This document shows positions 37,124-48,984 of a stretch of DNA of 64,000 nucleotides, in pieces (position 1 is the first letter of the stretch; every line of letters starts with the position of its first letter). The stretch comes from Laburnicola sp. R22_1 (taxonomy: Eukaryota; Ascomycota; Dothideomycetes; Pleosporales; Didymosphaeriaceae): positions 2,356,001 through 2,420,000 of the forward strand of contig JACONQ010000001.1 in NCBI GenBank assembly GCA_014281115.1, read 5' to 3'. The notes beneath the pieces were generated by a model. It worked only from the letters and a program-made list of their open reading frames with translations. It was not told where the DNA came from and did no database searches. The position numbers and the translations under genes were made by a program.

Positions 37124-38400
37124 TAGCCCCTATAAGCTAGCCAAACTTATTAAGAACTGCAAGAGTAAGATATATAGCCTAGAAAATAAGTTCTAAGCTA
37201 ACTTACTTACTAAAATAGAATAAGTACTTCCCTAGCTAGAATACGCTAGAGCGAAGCCTGCCTATTTTTTAAAATTAGATTCTAACGCCCTCCTACCTTA
37301 CTAAAGGGGTATTAATTACTAATAATTTACTATACTAACCTTACTAAAGACCTGTCTACACTTACTACCTCGCCTTTATATAGTATATTCTTAAAGTACC
37401 TTAAACTTTTTAAAGTCTATATTAATAATTATATTAAGCTTAGGTTTATTATTCTTAGTAACACTAGCTTTGCTTTGCTAGTATTATTTACTAAAAAGCT
37501 AGATAAAGGTTAGCGCTTTTATATTAATTACTACTAGCTTAATACTATTACTAAAAAGAATATTATAGTAATTCTACTTATTAAGAAGACACTTATACGC
37601 CTCTCTAAAGTAAAACTCTTTACTAAACTTAATATTTCCTAAGCATTCTACTAAATCTGGCTTACCTTAGAGACGAAAGCGCTAACTACTTTTTAAACCT
37701 AGTATAAAAATTATAAGTATAGGATCTTACTCTTTAGTCTTTATAATAGTCCTACTATTTTTTAATAGTTTATTAACAGCATTCTAGGTAATTATTTAGA
37801 TAACTTCTATACTATATATATTAATAATATTCTTATCTTTTCTAAGAATTCTTTAGAATATAAAGAATATATTCGCAAGATTCTACTATGCTTAAGAAAC
37901 ACTAATCTCTAAGCTAATCTTAAGAAATACGAATTTGCTATAATAGAAACTAAGTTCTTAGAATATATTATTAGTACTAAAGGAATCTATAATAACTCTA
38001 TAAAGACTATTATAGTTTAGGAATACAAAGAGCCTATAATACTTAAGGTATTATAGAGCTTTTAGGCTTTTACAACTACTATTACTTTTTTCTTTCTTAT
38101 TATAGGTAGGTTATTTGCCCTCTAATTAAGCTGCTAAAAATAGTGACTTTTACACTTTTAGAAACTAGAAACGTGTCGCCTTTAAAGCCACTAAGTAACC
38201 TATAGTTAATAATATCCTAGTCTTATAGTACTCTCTATTTTAGATTACCTATATAGAAACTAACTTTAGTAATAGTGTTAATATAGACTCTCTTAGTTAA
38301 CTATAATCTAATAGTATCTAGTGCCTAGTTATATAGTACTCTAAATTATTAAAGCCTACTAAGTTAAATTATTATATTTATTTTATTATTTGTTTTCATT
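37124..38400 (+). pseudogene. Gypsy-2 reverse transcriptase relic
   Basis: RT motifs in order: F-Y-I-N-Y (family Y-R-x-L-N block), T-K-L-N-I, Y-R-I-L-L-F-S-L, and I-Y-I-N-N-I-L-I-F-S at about 37,818-37,850, where the active-site YxDD reads Y-I-N-N, a double Asp-to-Asn change. K-F-L-E-Y-I-I follows near 37,950. The coding sequence is broken off near 38,400; integrase reappears at 43,700. Confidence 0.75.
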
Positions 38401-39320
38401 AGGCTATTCTTACTAAGAGGGACGTTAGCTAGCTATATTGCATACACTTAGTTATTAATTACGTAATATTATTTTAGTATACTATGCCTATGTATATATT
38501 AGTAATTACTCTATACTTATAAGCTATAAGTATATATAACGCATTACTATAGGCAGAACTATTAACTATTAACTAGCTCTCTATAAGTCTACACTCTAGC
38601 TTTAAATACCTAGTAACGCTTACTTATTATATCCTCTACCTTCTCTCTCTACTATATTAGAATCGCTTTAGAAGTTAACGCGTCTCTTTCTTACGCCTAT
38701 AGCACCTAAGAAGAGTGTATAAATTAATAAAGTAATAATACTATAATTTACTAAGACACTAAGAGCTATATTTAAAGAAATAGGTATATAGTATATAAAA
38801 GGCCTGCTAGCTCTACACTAGATATAGACTAATCTCTAGATTATCTAACTTAAGGAGATTAGTCTATAGCTACTATATAAATAGTTACTCTATAATAGTC
38901 TAGCGTACGCAGCGTATGCGGCGAAGCTCTAAGACCTTTACTAGCTAAAGGAGGACTTTAAAGCTAACTATAATCTTACTATATATTATTATATATAGTT
39001 TTTTTTGTAACTAAGGGGTTTCTAATAAAAATATTACAATAATAGCAGATATCCCTCCTACTATTATATACACAGAATATTATTATATATAGCTAATAAC
39101 TATTAAAGAGAATAAGAAGTATATATAATAGTATCTCTATCTACTTACTACTTATAACACTATATAGATGTGTTAGTAGCAATAATAATAATAACAAACT
39201 AACAACGTAACATAGGTCCTTTAAAAGGACTTATAATATTTATAATAAGAAAATATTAGTAGTTATATAGAGCCTTTTAGAATAGAGAGTATAACTAATT
39301 AGCCTCTAAACCGCTAAGCC
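38400..39320. other. AT-rich repeat DNA, no gene visible
   Basis: Stop-filled. Contains one recognisable piece: an IR1 terminus at about 38,995-39,090. I see nothing else nameable. Confidence 0.5.
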
Positions 39321-39324
39321 CTTT

Positions 39325-39612
39325 GTAAGGACGGTACACGGTCTTATAGGGTAAACCTCTTAGGGATAGCTAGTATAGTTAATAGAGATAACTAAATTAA
39401 GACTATTCTAAGATAGTAGATAAGAAAGAAATATAGGAGGCCCTTTCTTATATAAAGAGTAGTGTAGGGCATAAGCCTATACTAATAACTACGCTAATAC
39501 TAACTAGGAAAAGCGTCTTTAAAAAAGTAAAAGGCGCAAATAAGAAAAAATAGAGTGTAAAAGAGAGGTAATAGGGCGTACTTAGTAGGGAGGCTAGTAA
39601 GTACTATTATAT
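39325..39612 (-). repeat. Repeat X, copy b (reversed)
   Basis: Starts TGTAAGGACGGTACACGG and runs through a segment shared with copies a, c and d. Orientation is opposite to copy a. Confidence 0.65.
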
Positions 39613-39985
39613 AAACTCTTTTTTAAGGTCTAAAAATAGGAAGGAAAGTATATAAAAATAGGGTATTGTAGTGGATTTTTAATATAACTAGCATTATTTT
39701 AGGGCTAAAGAGGGTTGCAATAGGGGTAACAGGCCTCTATAGTTCTAATAGTGGCCTTAGGTTTTAATTTAGTTGCTATTTAGTAAAAAAACATAGTAGA
39801 AACCATATCTTAGTATTTGGCGTTTTGCTAATAGAGTGTATTCTTAGCTCTAACGCTATATAAAAACGCAGTTAGCTAAAAAAATTCTAGTTAGTTTATT
39901 GCGTGTGAGCGTAATTATATTATATAATATTTTCTAGTACTATAGAAGAGTGTTAAAAATATATTAACCTAACTATATAGTTTTT
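39607..39985 (+). repeat. Inverted-pair repeat Z, copy 1
   Basis: Matches 46,955-47,370 in reverse orientation over about 380 bases (shared landmarks: the run around TTTTTAATATAACTAGCATTA and the block around CATAGTAGAAACCATATC). The two copies are 7.3 kb apart. 39,986-40,120 between Z and the IR1 relic has no feature I recognise. Confidence 0.6.
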
Positions 39986-40119
39986 TTAGTCGACTTACTA
40001 AATATCTTTCTTAACCTATTTTTTTAGTTTGAGGTTAAAGTAGGTTAAGATAGAAGGTTATTATATACTATATACAGTACTTAATTCTAATTAAAGACTA
40101 ACCTTAAATACTACCTAAT

Positions 40120-40990
40120 AACACGATAATAGTTTAAACTTACTTACACCCTATCTATACCTTATAAGCTTCTAACCTATATAGGATTTACTTACGCTGT
40201 ATATAGTATACCTAGCTTATTGCTACTACTATTATTAGTTATTCTTACTTATACTGCTACGCGGCGTACTTGCTTAGATAAGCTAACTTAATAGTAATAA
40301 TAGTAATAATAGCTAGAAGAATCTTGCGGATCTTTATAACGCTCTTGCTATCTTATAGCTTATTAATAAATACCTTATTGTTTTTCTTTTACGTTCCCTA
40401 CTAGATTCTATTACTAATAAGGAGTAATTATATTTACTAGAGTAGAAATTTAATCTTATAGTCCTTTGCAAACTAAATAAACTACTAACCTAACTAGTAC
40501 ACTAGAACTGCCTTATAGATAGTTAAGTATACTCGCCTTCGCGCTAAATAAGCATCTAGACAAAATAGAACTCTAGCGTAGTTACTTTAACAGCCTCTTT
40601 AATAGTAGCAGCGGAAATTTTTAGTGTATACTTTTTAGTAATAGTAAGTACTTCTTTAGGAATAATATTAATACCTAGATAGATAGTAGGGCATAGAGTA
40701 ATAGTGGGGCTTTATCTAGAATAATTTTAATATAGTAATAGAGCAATAGTGTATCTAGTATATATTACTCTTATTCTACTTATAAGCAAAGCAGTATATA
40801 CTTATTAATATATTAACTTTTAATATATTAACTTATATTATTTACGATAATTAGACTAGTAGAGGAGAAGAAAGGATAACTATAGTATAGCTATGCTAAA
40901 GTTTTATTTCTCCCTACTAAAGTTCTAAGTAGCCTCTTTATAAAAACTTTATATATAGGAGCTGTGGGCGCTAAGACTACTAAGCTCGCT
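40120..40990 (-). repeat. Decayed IR1 arm
   Basis: Shares ordered blocks with the IR1 right arm (32,100-33,060), such as the segment TAACTAGTACACTAGAACT, but is more divergent. No protein evident. Confidence 0.55.
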
Positions 40991-42720
40991 TAGCAGTTTA
41001 AACGCTTTTTTTTTATAATTACTACCTTTTTTACGCTCTTTTTAATTACTAAGTAGGGGGCTCTGCTTTTTTTTATATTATTTAAGATAAAAGCCTTTGT
41101 TATACTACTTCTAGGTAGTTAATATAACGCCACACACATATAGTTTTTAAGTAGAGTAAGACAGCTTATAAAGCTATAGGAACTACTAGTATAGTAGAGT
41201 AAAAGTGCTAAAAAGTGCCCTATATATATAATAGTTAGGAAGCTACTAAATTAGTAGTAAGCTAGCTAGAAAGGAGATAGCTAGGGGCAAAGATACTAAA
41301 AGTAATAAGTGCCTATATATAGTAAGCTAGCTAGAGAGCTACTTAATTAGTAGTAAACTAAGCCACCTATTTTAGTAGCTTAGAATACTCCTAGGGGCAG
41401 AATAAGTTAAATAACTAGTAAATTAGAGTAAGGGCTAATAGTTAGATGGTAGCTTCTAATTATTAGTATTCTAAAAGATTTTATTAGGCAGTTTACTATT
41501 AGATTTATTATCTAAGTATCTTTTTTATAAAAAGTTATACTTAGGATTAATTAGGTTAGTAAGTTAGAAAGATTATTAGAAAGATTATTATAATAGGTAG
41601 GCTCTTTATTTTCTAATCTACTACTATAATAGATAGCGTTATTATCTTCTAGGCGATTATTATAGTAAGTAATACTAAGTTTACAAAAATTATTCTTATT
41701 AAGCGCCTCTTCTTTAGTGTAAATACTATAGTCCTTACTAGGTTAGGCGTCTTCTAGCTTATCTAGCTATTCTAGCAATAGCTAGAAAAGAGTAGTAGGG
41801 AGTAGTTAGCTAAAGTAATTAGGCTTAGGCTCTACTTTAAAGTCTCTATTATTAGAAAAAATAGTTAGGATTGCCTAATATACGTTAATTTTAGGACCTT
41901 TAGAGAATAATAGTATAGAGTTATTAAATTTAGAGACTAACTACTAGTAAGTTTAAGGTAGAAGTAAAATTATAATAAAGACATTTAACTATAATCTATT
42001 AATAAGCTAAACTAGAAGGTAGCTAGGTAATATTAATAGTCTAGTAATTAGTTATCTAGCTAAATACTTAATAGGTAGTAGGTAAGGACTAGAGTAGTTA
42101 TAGTAAAAGAGGTAGGTTTCTATAACTAGTGCTACCCTAGTTTAAATATAAGCTTAACTAAGGTCTAAGATAGTAAAAAATTAGGGTAGAGTGTATAAGG
42201 CTACTTAGTAAAGTAGAGTAGCAAAAGATTAGAGTAAACTAGATAGAGCCACTTAGTAAGATTAGCGCTAGGGCAACCTAGTATTTAGGTTTTCTAAGTA
42301 GCTAAGTAGTTTATAAGGGGCGTCTCTTATAAAAAAAGTAAAAGAAAATAAAAAAAATACTTAAGAGATTAATAGTTAGGCGTAGTAAGGTACTTAGATT
42401 TAGGAAATCTAGGTATCTTATAAGTACGAGATAGCGCGCTTAATAAGCAAGATAGAGCGTTTTATAAAGAGGGTAAAAGTATTACTTATATAAAATCTTT
42501 ATAAATAGCGCTATAGCGCCTTTAGAGCCTAATTCTAATTCCTCTTACTTAGTACCTTTAGCCCTTCTAGTGTAATACTAGTTAGATGTTATAGACAAAT
42601 TAGTTTTTAGAAATAGTATAGTTATTATTTATTATTATCTAGGAATATGTAGAGCAGCCTCTTAATAGACTAAGAGAATCTCTTTTAGTAAATCTAAGTA
42701 TAACCTAGTAAACTAGAGTA
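40991..42720. other. AT-rich repeat DNA, no clear gene
   Basis: 41,030-41,150 repeats a piece also found at about 27,030 and 51,450. The rest reads as stop-filled sequence on both strands. The minus strand at 41,400-42,000 is Asn/Tyr/Leu-rich and might be gag debris, which I cannot confirm. Confidence 0.4.
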
Positions 42721-42736
42721 TAAAGTCTTATAGAGG

Positions 42737-43290
42737 TAACTAATAGAACTTTCTACTACTTGCACTATAACTAGCAGCTAGTAGACTTAGAATTCTAGCC
42801 TTTTTAAATAGGCCTTAGTAGTATCTTAATTCTACTAGCGTAAAGTAGTACCACTACTTTTATAACTTAGAGCAATCTCTTTTAATAGACTATAGTAGCG
42901 CAACCTATTAAGCTAGTCTTTTATAAAAGTAACTAATAAAGTTCCTACTTTTATATATTAAGTAGAGAAGGGACTTAGAGGCAGCCTCTTTTAATAGACC
43001 TTAGGGCAGTAAAATATAAACTTCTTAGCGCTAGGGATTCATTTTAGTAACTAATAAAGTTCCTACTCTTATGCATTAAGCAAAGAAGGAACTTAGAAGT
43101 AGCCTCTTTTAATAGACCTTAGCGTAGTATAATAGCTATCTAGCACTAAAGTAACTAATAAACTAATACACTCTTACTAGCTTATAGTAGGTAAAGAAGT
43201 GTAGAAGCAGCCTCTTTTAATAGACCTTAGCATAGTATAATAACTACTTAGCATAACTAGTAACTAATAAGGTAAAACTTTTACTAATTT
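42737..43290 (-). repeat. Reversed tandem repeat related to 28,195-28,740
   Basis: The phrase T-A-A-C-T-A-A-T recurs at 42,737, 42,930, 43,048, 43,152 and 43,261, with the shared block TTTTAATAGACCTTAG in most units. Spacing is less even (about 104-118) than in the forward array. Confidence 0.7.
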
Positions 43291-43375
43291 AACTACCTAT
43301 AAGTAGTGTCTTAAAGAAAGAGTAGATATTATATTGCTATCTATAGCTAAATAAAAAAGGTTAGTCTTAAAATAA

Positions 43376-43705
43376 TATAAGGACGGTACATAGTCTTATA
43401 GAGTAAACCTTTTAGAAATAGCTAGTATAGTTAATAGAGATAACTAAATTAAAACTATTCTAAAATAGTAAATAAGAAAGGAATATAGAGGGCCCTTTCT
43501 TATATAGAGGGTAGTATAGGGCATAGGCCTACGCTAACTACTACGCTAACACTAATTAGGAAAAGCGCCTTTAGAAAGATAAAAGGCGCAAATAGAGGCA
43601 AATAGGGTATATAAAAGAGATAATAGGGTATATAAAAGAGGTAATAGGGTATATAAAAGAGGTAATAGGGCGTGCTTAGCAGGGAGGCTAGTAAGTACCA
43701 TTATA
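43376..43705 (-). repeat. Repeat X, copy c, with a short internal minisatellite
   Basis: As copy b, but around 43,606-43,670 the segment AGGTAATAGGGTATATAAAAG is triplicated with a period of about 23-24 bases. It adjoins the tandem array to its left, mirroring the copy a plus array arrangement at 27,830-28,740. Confidence 0.65.
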
Positions 43706-45224
43706 TCCTTTAATATTATTACTAATTATTAGGCTCTTAAATACTTTAGCACTAAATATAAGCTTTTTTTATAGTAAGCCTATTAGTTTAAAAAGCTATC
43801 TAAATACTATTATTAAATTATATACTAACTAGGCACTGCAAATATTATAGCTAATATGCTATTTAGAAAATAGGATAAGCTAAAGTTATAGAAGAAGAAG
43901 AAGAAGAATTAAAAGGCTTACACCTAGTTTTTTCTTCTATAACTACTAAATACTACTAAAGTAGCCCTTATAGCTATTATAATTATAAAATAGAAGGAAG
44001 AAAAAATTAATATAAGCTCTAAAGAAGCCTATTCTTATATACTTATTAATCGCCTATTATATACTAATTAAACACATAAGGTGCTTAAATTACTTTAAAA
44101 ACCTACCTATTTAAAATTACTAGATTTTGCTTTTACTCCTTTAAGGTTGCTTTTTTATAAAGACTGCCTAGTAGTTCTTTTTATAGAGTTTCTTTAGACG
44201 CATCTAATTTAAATAATATATACTTATTAGGTTACTACCTATTTAGATTTATATAAAACTCTTTAGCTTTTACACTAGTTATATTACTAAAAGGATATAA
44301 ATGCTAATATTAATAGGTATATCTCTAATTGTAAAGACTGCTAGTAGAGTAAGCCCCTACTAAATAAAAAGCTAGGCTTATTATACCTACTTCCTATCCC
44401 TAAAAATATCTAGTAAGATATCTTAATTAATTTTAAATTATTCCCTAAGGATAAGAAAGGGTATAATAATGTAATAGTATCTTATTACTACCTATCTAAG
44501 TGTGTCTTTTCTATGCCCTACTGCAAAATAGTTACTACTAAATAAGCCACTAATCTCTACTATTAGTATATATTTAGAGTCTTTAGCCCCTCTAGATTAA
44601 TTATCTTTAACTATAGTCTTTAGTTTATCTCCGCTTTCTTAGCTACTTTATATAAGCTTATAGGTATTAAGTAACTTTCCTTTATAGTGCGGTATTTATA
44701 AACTAATAGCTAAACTAAAATTATAAATTAGTACCTTAACTAGCGTCTGCGTCTGTTTATTAACTTTTATTAAGACAACTAGTTAGATTTGCTACCTAGC
44801 ATAGACTAGGCCTAAGTAATACTGTCTTATAATAGCACTAGAGTTTTGTCTTTTAAGATTAAGTTTAGGTATTAGCTATACTTTTACTAGGACTAGCATA
44901 AGTATACCTAACTAGTTACTAAATCTCTAAATAATATTACTTTAAAAAAGGCTAAGGTATAAGTTAAGATCTATACTAAAGCCTATTAATTTATCTATAA
45001 TACCGCCTACACTAATATATCTACTACCTAGGAAATATAATTAGAGTAGGCTAATAAACACAGACAAGCTATTAATTTTAATATTAAGAACTAGATCTTT
45101 ATTACTCTAGAGGAATTTATTACTAAACGTCTATTAGTTAAGTTAGATTATTAACTAAAAGGACTATACCTAATTATAGGCAAGAAAGGCCACTTATTTA
45201 TACTTAAACTTCTATGGTTTGTTT
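43706..45224 (+). pseudogene. Gypsy-2 RNaseH end and integrase relic
   Basis: L-K-Y-F-S-T-K near 43,738 marks the end of RNase H. Integrase follows: L-L-Y-L-L-P-I-P-K near 44,378-44,410, F-P-K-D-K-K-G-Y-N-N-V near 44,440-44,475, then R-L-I-I-F-N-Y where the family has (S/D)-D-R-G (Asp to Asn), and I-N-Q-Y-L-N. Stop codons are frequent. The region is cut at about 45,225 by an IR1 arm. 46,356-46,950 beyond that arm may hold the C-terminal end of the polyprotein, but no motif is clear. Confidence 0.75.
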
Positions 45225-46355
45225 CTTTTACGACTAAGAAGTTTTTAATAAAAATATTACAATAATAGCAGATATTCCTCCTACTATTATATACACAGAA
45301 AAGCGTTTTAAGGTATTAATAAAAAGGGTTAGCGCGTTATAAGCGAGCTTAGTAGGCTTAGCGCGCCTACTCTAACTAAAAAAAATCTATATACAAAACT
45401 ATGCGTAAGGCTATATTACTATACTATAGTTTAGAGTAGAGGAGATATAAAATAGTGCTGGCGCCGCAACTAGTATAACACTATAACTATCTTCCTCTAC
45501 TATTATTTTTAAAAATTACTAAAAGTAATAGCTATATTAATAGGTTTATACTACTTATAAGTAATATATACTAGATAGGAGCTTACACACTATAGGTACA
45601 CTAATACTTTATTTTTATATTAAAGTTAACCTTAAGAAGACTTCTACTACTCTATTTCCTACTATCTTTCTAAGCCCTAATACTAAAATTGCAATTAATG
45701 CCGCCTAAAAGTACGCTCTAATCTATCTATTTAAAGATACTAGGTCTATACTAGAATATTACTCTATTTAAAAGATTATTAATAGGTTAAAGCGAAAGGT
45801 ATTCTTTACCCTATATAAGGCGATTCTAGTATACTAGTTAGGCTAATAATTAATTAGTAACTATAGGCGCTATAATAGACGCATAGGGCTTCTCCTATAG
45901 TTTCTTATATTACTATAGATTAGAATAGCGGCAATAAAGGGCAAGGTTAAGGGATAAGAGAAGGTGTTTATTAATAAGTTACTAGGGGAGGAGAGTGTTA
46001 CGTAAATACGTTAGATCCTTATAGTTATAGTATTAGATAGTAAGCTAGTAAGCGTATTATATAAGTGTACTATATAATAGCACGCAAATATAGTGTAATT
46101 ACTAATAATAGTAATAATAGAGCTTAGTTTTCTATGCACGCTTTAAGTAACTTAATAGGTATTAGAGCGCTTATAGATAATTAGGGAGCGAGTGTGTAGT
46201 TTATAAACTGTCCTTATAAACTATTATTATGTTAGTAGAGACTAGTAGACTATATTTTTAGACGCTATACTAGAGCGGCCTTTCTATCCCAACCTACGTA
46301 TGCTCAAATTAAAAAAATGTATTAAAAAGGTAATTAACACTAAATAAACAATGCG
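45225..46355 (+). repeat. Single IR1 left arm
   Basis: Direct copy of 29,771-30,909, starting just after TTTTACGACTAAG and ending at AACAATGCGACTA. The centre and opposite arm of IR1 do not follow. Confidence 0.7.
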
Positions 46356-46954
46356 ACTAAACTTCTATAATATATAAGAGTTTACCTAGTATTCTACGCT
46401 AATAGGCTTTAAAGGAATTTAAATACTTCCTTACTAAATTAATTACAATCTTTAGAACTACCTATTAAGATAAATAGAGTTTCTAAGTAGCTAGTTTCTT
46501 ATATTCTTAATAGCAAAGTAGTCTGTAGATCACTAAAGTACTAGGTAGTATAGAAAGGATATAATTCTAACCTAACCTACTACCTTACTAATAACTTTAT
46601 TAACTCTCTCTTACTAATTAAAGCTTATTATTAAAAGTATTCTAAGTAAGCTAGTCTACTAAAATAGTTGCTTCTTTAGCTAGACACTACCCTTTAAGAT
46701 ACCTTTCTAGAGCCTATTTCTAAAGATAATATGTCTATAAAGATAGAGTTAAAGCGCTATATTAGGCGTGCTTAGCTAAGTACCTATTACTTTTTAATAT
46801 CTATACACCCTCTAGCTTATACACATAACTAGATACCTATTACTTTTTAGTAATCTTATCCCTTAATAGCCCTTTTACCCCTAGACATCCCTACTATTAC
46901 TAGTAGCCTCTATAGCTTTAAGAGCTGCCCTACCCTAATTAAAAACTATATAGT
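46356..46954. other. AT-rich sequence, no gene visible
   Basis: Stop-filled; possibly the 3' end of Gypsy-2 pol. No motif I can defend. Confidence 0.3.
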
Positions 46955-47370
46955 TAGATTAACACGTTTTTTTAAAACACTTTTCTATTATACTAAAAAA
47001 TCTTATATAATATAATTATGCTAGCGCATAATAAACTAACTAGAAAAATTTTAGCTAATTATATTTTTATATAGTGTTAAAGCTAAGAATGCACTCTATT
47101 AATAAAATGCTAAATACTAAGATATAGTTTCTACTATGTTTTTTTACTAATTTACTAATTTACCTCTAATAATCTTTCTTAATATCTCTACTAAATAGCA
47201 TCTAAATTAAAAACTAAGGCTACTACTAAAATTATAGGGGCCTATTACCTCTATTCTAGCCCTTTTTAGCCCTAAAATAGTGCTAGTTATATTAAAAATC
47301 TTCTAAAACACTCTATTTTTATATACTTTCCTTTTTATTTTAGGTCTTAAAAGGAGGGTTATATAATAGT
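46955..47370 (-). repeat. Inverted-pair repeat Z, copy 2
   Basis: Reverse-orientation match to 39,607-39,985. Confidence 0.6.
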
Positions 47371-47389
47371 TTATACCTGCCTCTCTACA

Positions 47390-47990
47390 TTGCCTAGCTA
47401 GTTGTCTATGCTAGTTTCGAATTCTCTGGCAGTTGTCTGACCGCGGATATTAGACGACGCGATCTTAGAATGCTAGAAAGGTGTTATGTTACTATATATA
47501 ATAAAGAGTTAGATTTAAAAGACTTAGTATTATGTAAGTTAAAGATAAAGATTTAGTGTACTAAGCGTTACTAATATTATAAGAGTAGGCAGACTTTATA
47601 CGCTATGTGTATAGCAAACTATAGTTACGCTATAGCTGTTAGGTTGTAAGTGTAACAACTAAACTATAGTTAAGCATTCTATTGTCTATACTGCTTCTGT
47701 AGTTGCAACTCTGCGTAGGTCTACTATAGCTCTCTAATAGTCTACTAGTTAAGAGATAATATATAACTTAGTTATACTAAATAGTAGACTATTTATTAAC
47801 TATTATTAATAATACTGCTATACAAAATATTAATAACAAAATTATTATTATTTTGTGTATATTTTATTACTACTACTATGTGCTAGGTACCAGGTTTTAG
47901 TGCCTCCTATTTTACTCCTCTCTGTGGATAGTGCGAATTCGACCTTAGTTAGAATCTTAACATAACGAAGATTTTTAATACCTACCTCTC
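47390..47990 (+). repeat. Single Y right arm
   Basis: Direct copy of about 36,610-37,123 and inverted copy of 33,848-34,450, ending in the Y terminus near 47,985. It has suffered less RIP than the other arms (for example around 47,420-47,470). Confidence 0.7.
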
Positions 47991-47999
47991 TATTAGTTA

Positions 48000-48445
48000 T
48001 TTACTATTACTTTTTTTACACTCTAATAGCGCCTTTTACTTTATAAAAGGCGCCTTTTCTAGTTAGTATTAGCGCGTAGTTAGTATAGGCCTATGCCCTA
48101 CGCTGCCTACTATATAAGTAAGGGTCCCCTATGTTAGGGATTCCTGAGATGCGGCGCGCCCGGCGGAAGGTTCCGCCGAGCCCCGGAACCTTACCCGATT
48201 AGGCATTAGCGCCTCGGCTACGTGTGGGTATATAAGGCAGCTATTAATAGTCTTTATACGCCACCTCGATATCTTAGTAAAATTAACTTCTTAATTTTAA
48301 CCTTTAATGCCTTAAGTAATCTCTTACACCCTAGGTCTCTTCCTTATCCTTTATCTTAGTATAGTTTTAATTTAGTTATCTCTTTTAACTATACTAGCTA
48401 TTTCTAAGAGGTTTGCCCTATAAGGCTATATATCGCCCTTATACT
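48000..48445 (+). repeat. Repeat X, copy d, interrupted by a solo LTR
   Basis: Matches copy a up to GTCCCCTA at 48,131 and again from 48,334. The LTR at 48,132-48,328 lies between. 48,446-48,610 has no feature I can name. Confidence 0.7.
48132..48328 (+). repeat. Solo LTR, 197 bp, with 5-bp target duplication CCCTA
   Basis: Begins TGTTAGGG and ends CTCTTACA, flanked by CCCTA at 48,127-48,131 and 48,329-48,333. Repeat X copy a (near 27,972-27,980) shows the site with a single CCCTA and no LTR, so it acts as an empty site. The first half is GC-rich and keeps CpA/TpG, so it escaped RIP. No internal retrotransposon region is present, which points to LTR-LTR recombination. Confidence 0.9.
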
Positions 48446-48984
48446 ATATATTTCTTTATTATTACTTTTTTAAAGTAAAGGTTATATTAGCTTTAAGCTT
48501 ATTAATACTATAGTTAAAGTAGATATAATACTATTTTATTTAGTAGTAGTAGTAGCTATAGGTATTCTTTATAGGGCAATATTAATAGTTATTATTATAA
48601 TTAGTACTAGTGTTTACTAGAAAAAATTTTAAGCGCGTATACGCACCTATAGTACCTAGGTAGCTCTACGCACACCTACGCACTAAAAGCACTCTAAGTA
48701 TACCTATATTACTACTTTTTTCTTAGTGTATATATATATAAATTTACGTAAGAATACGCACTTATACTACTAGTGCACCTAGGGCACCTAGAGTATATAG
48801 GGTATCTATAGCACCTATACTATTATAATAGTACTAATTAATTAGCAAATAAAGCTTTTTAATTAGCTAGAATTTAAAAAAGCTTAGTAAGCTACTTAGT
48901 AAGCTACTTAGTAAGCTTTTAAAAAAGATTTTTAAAGTATAAAGTTAAAGTCTTTTACTAGATAGTAATTACTAGTTAATATAA

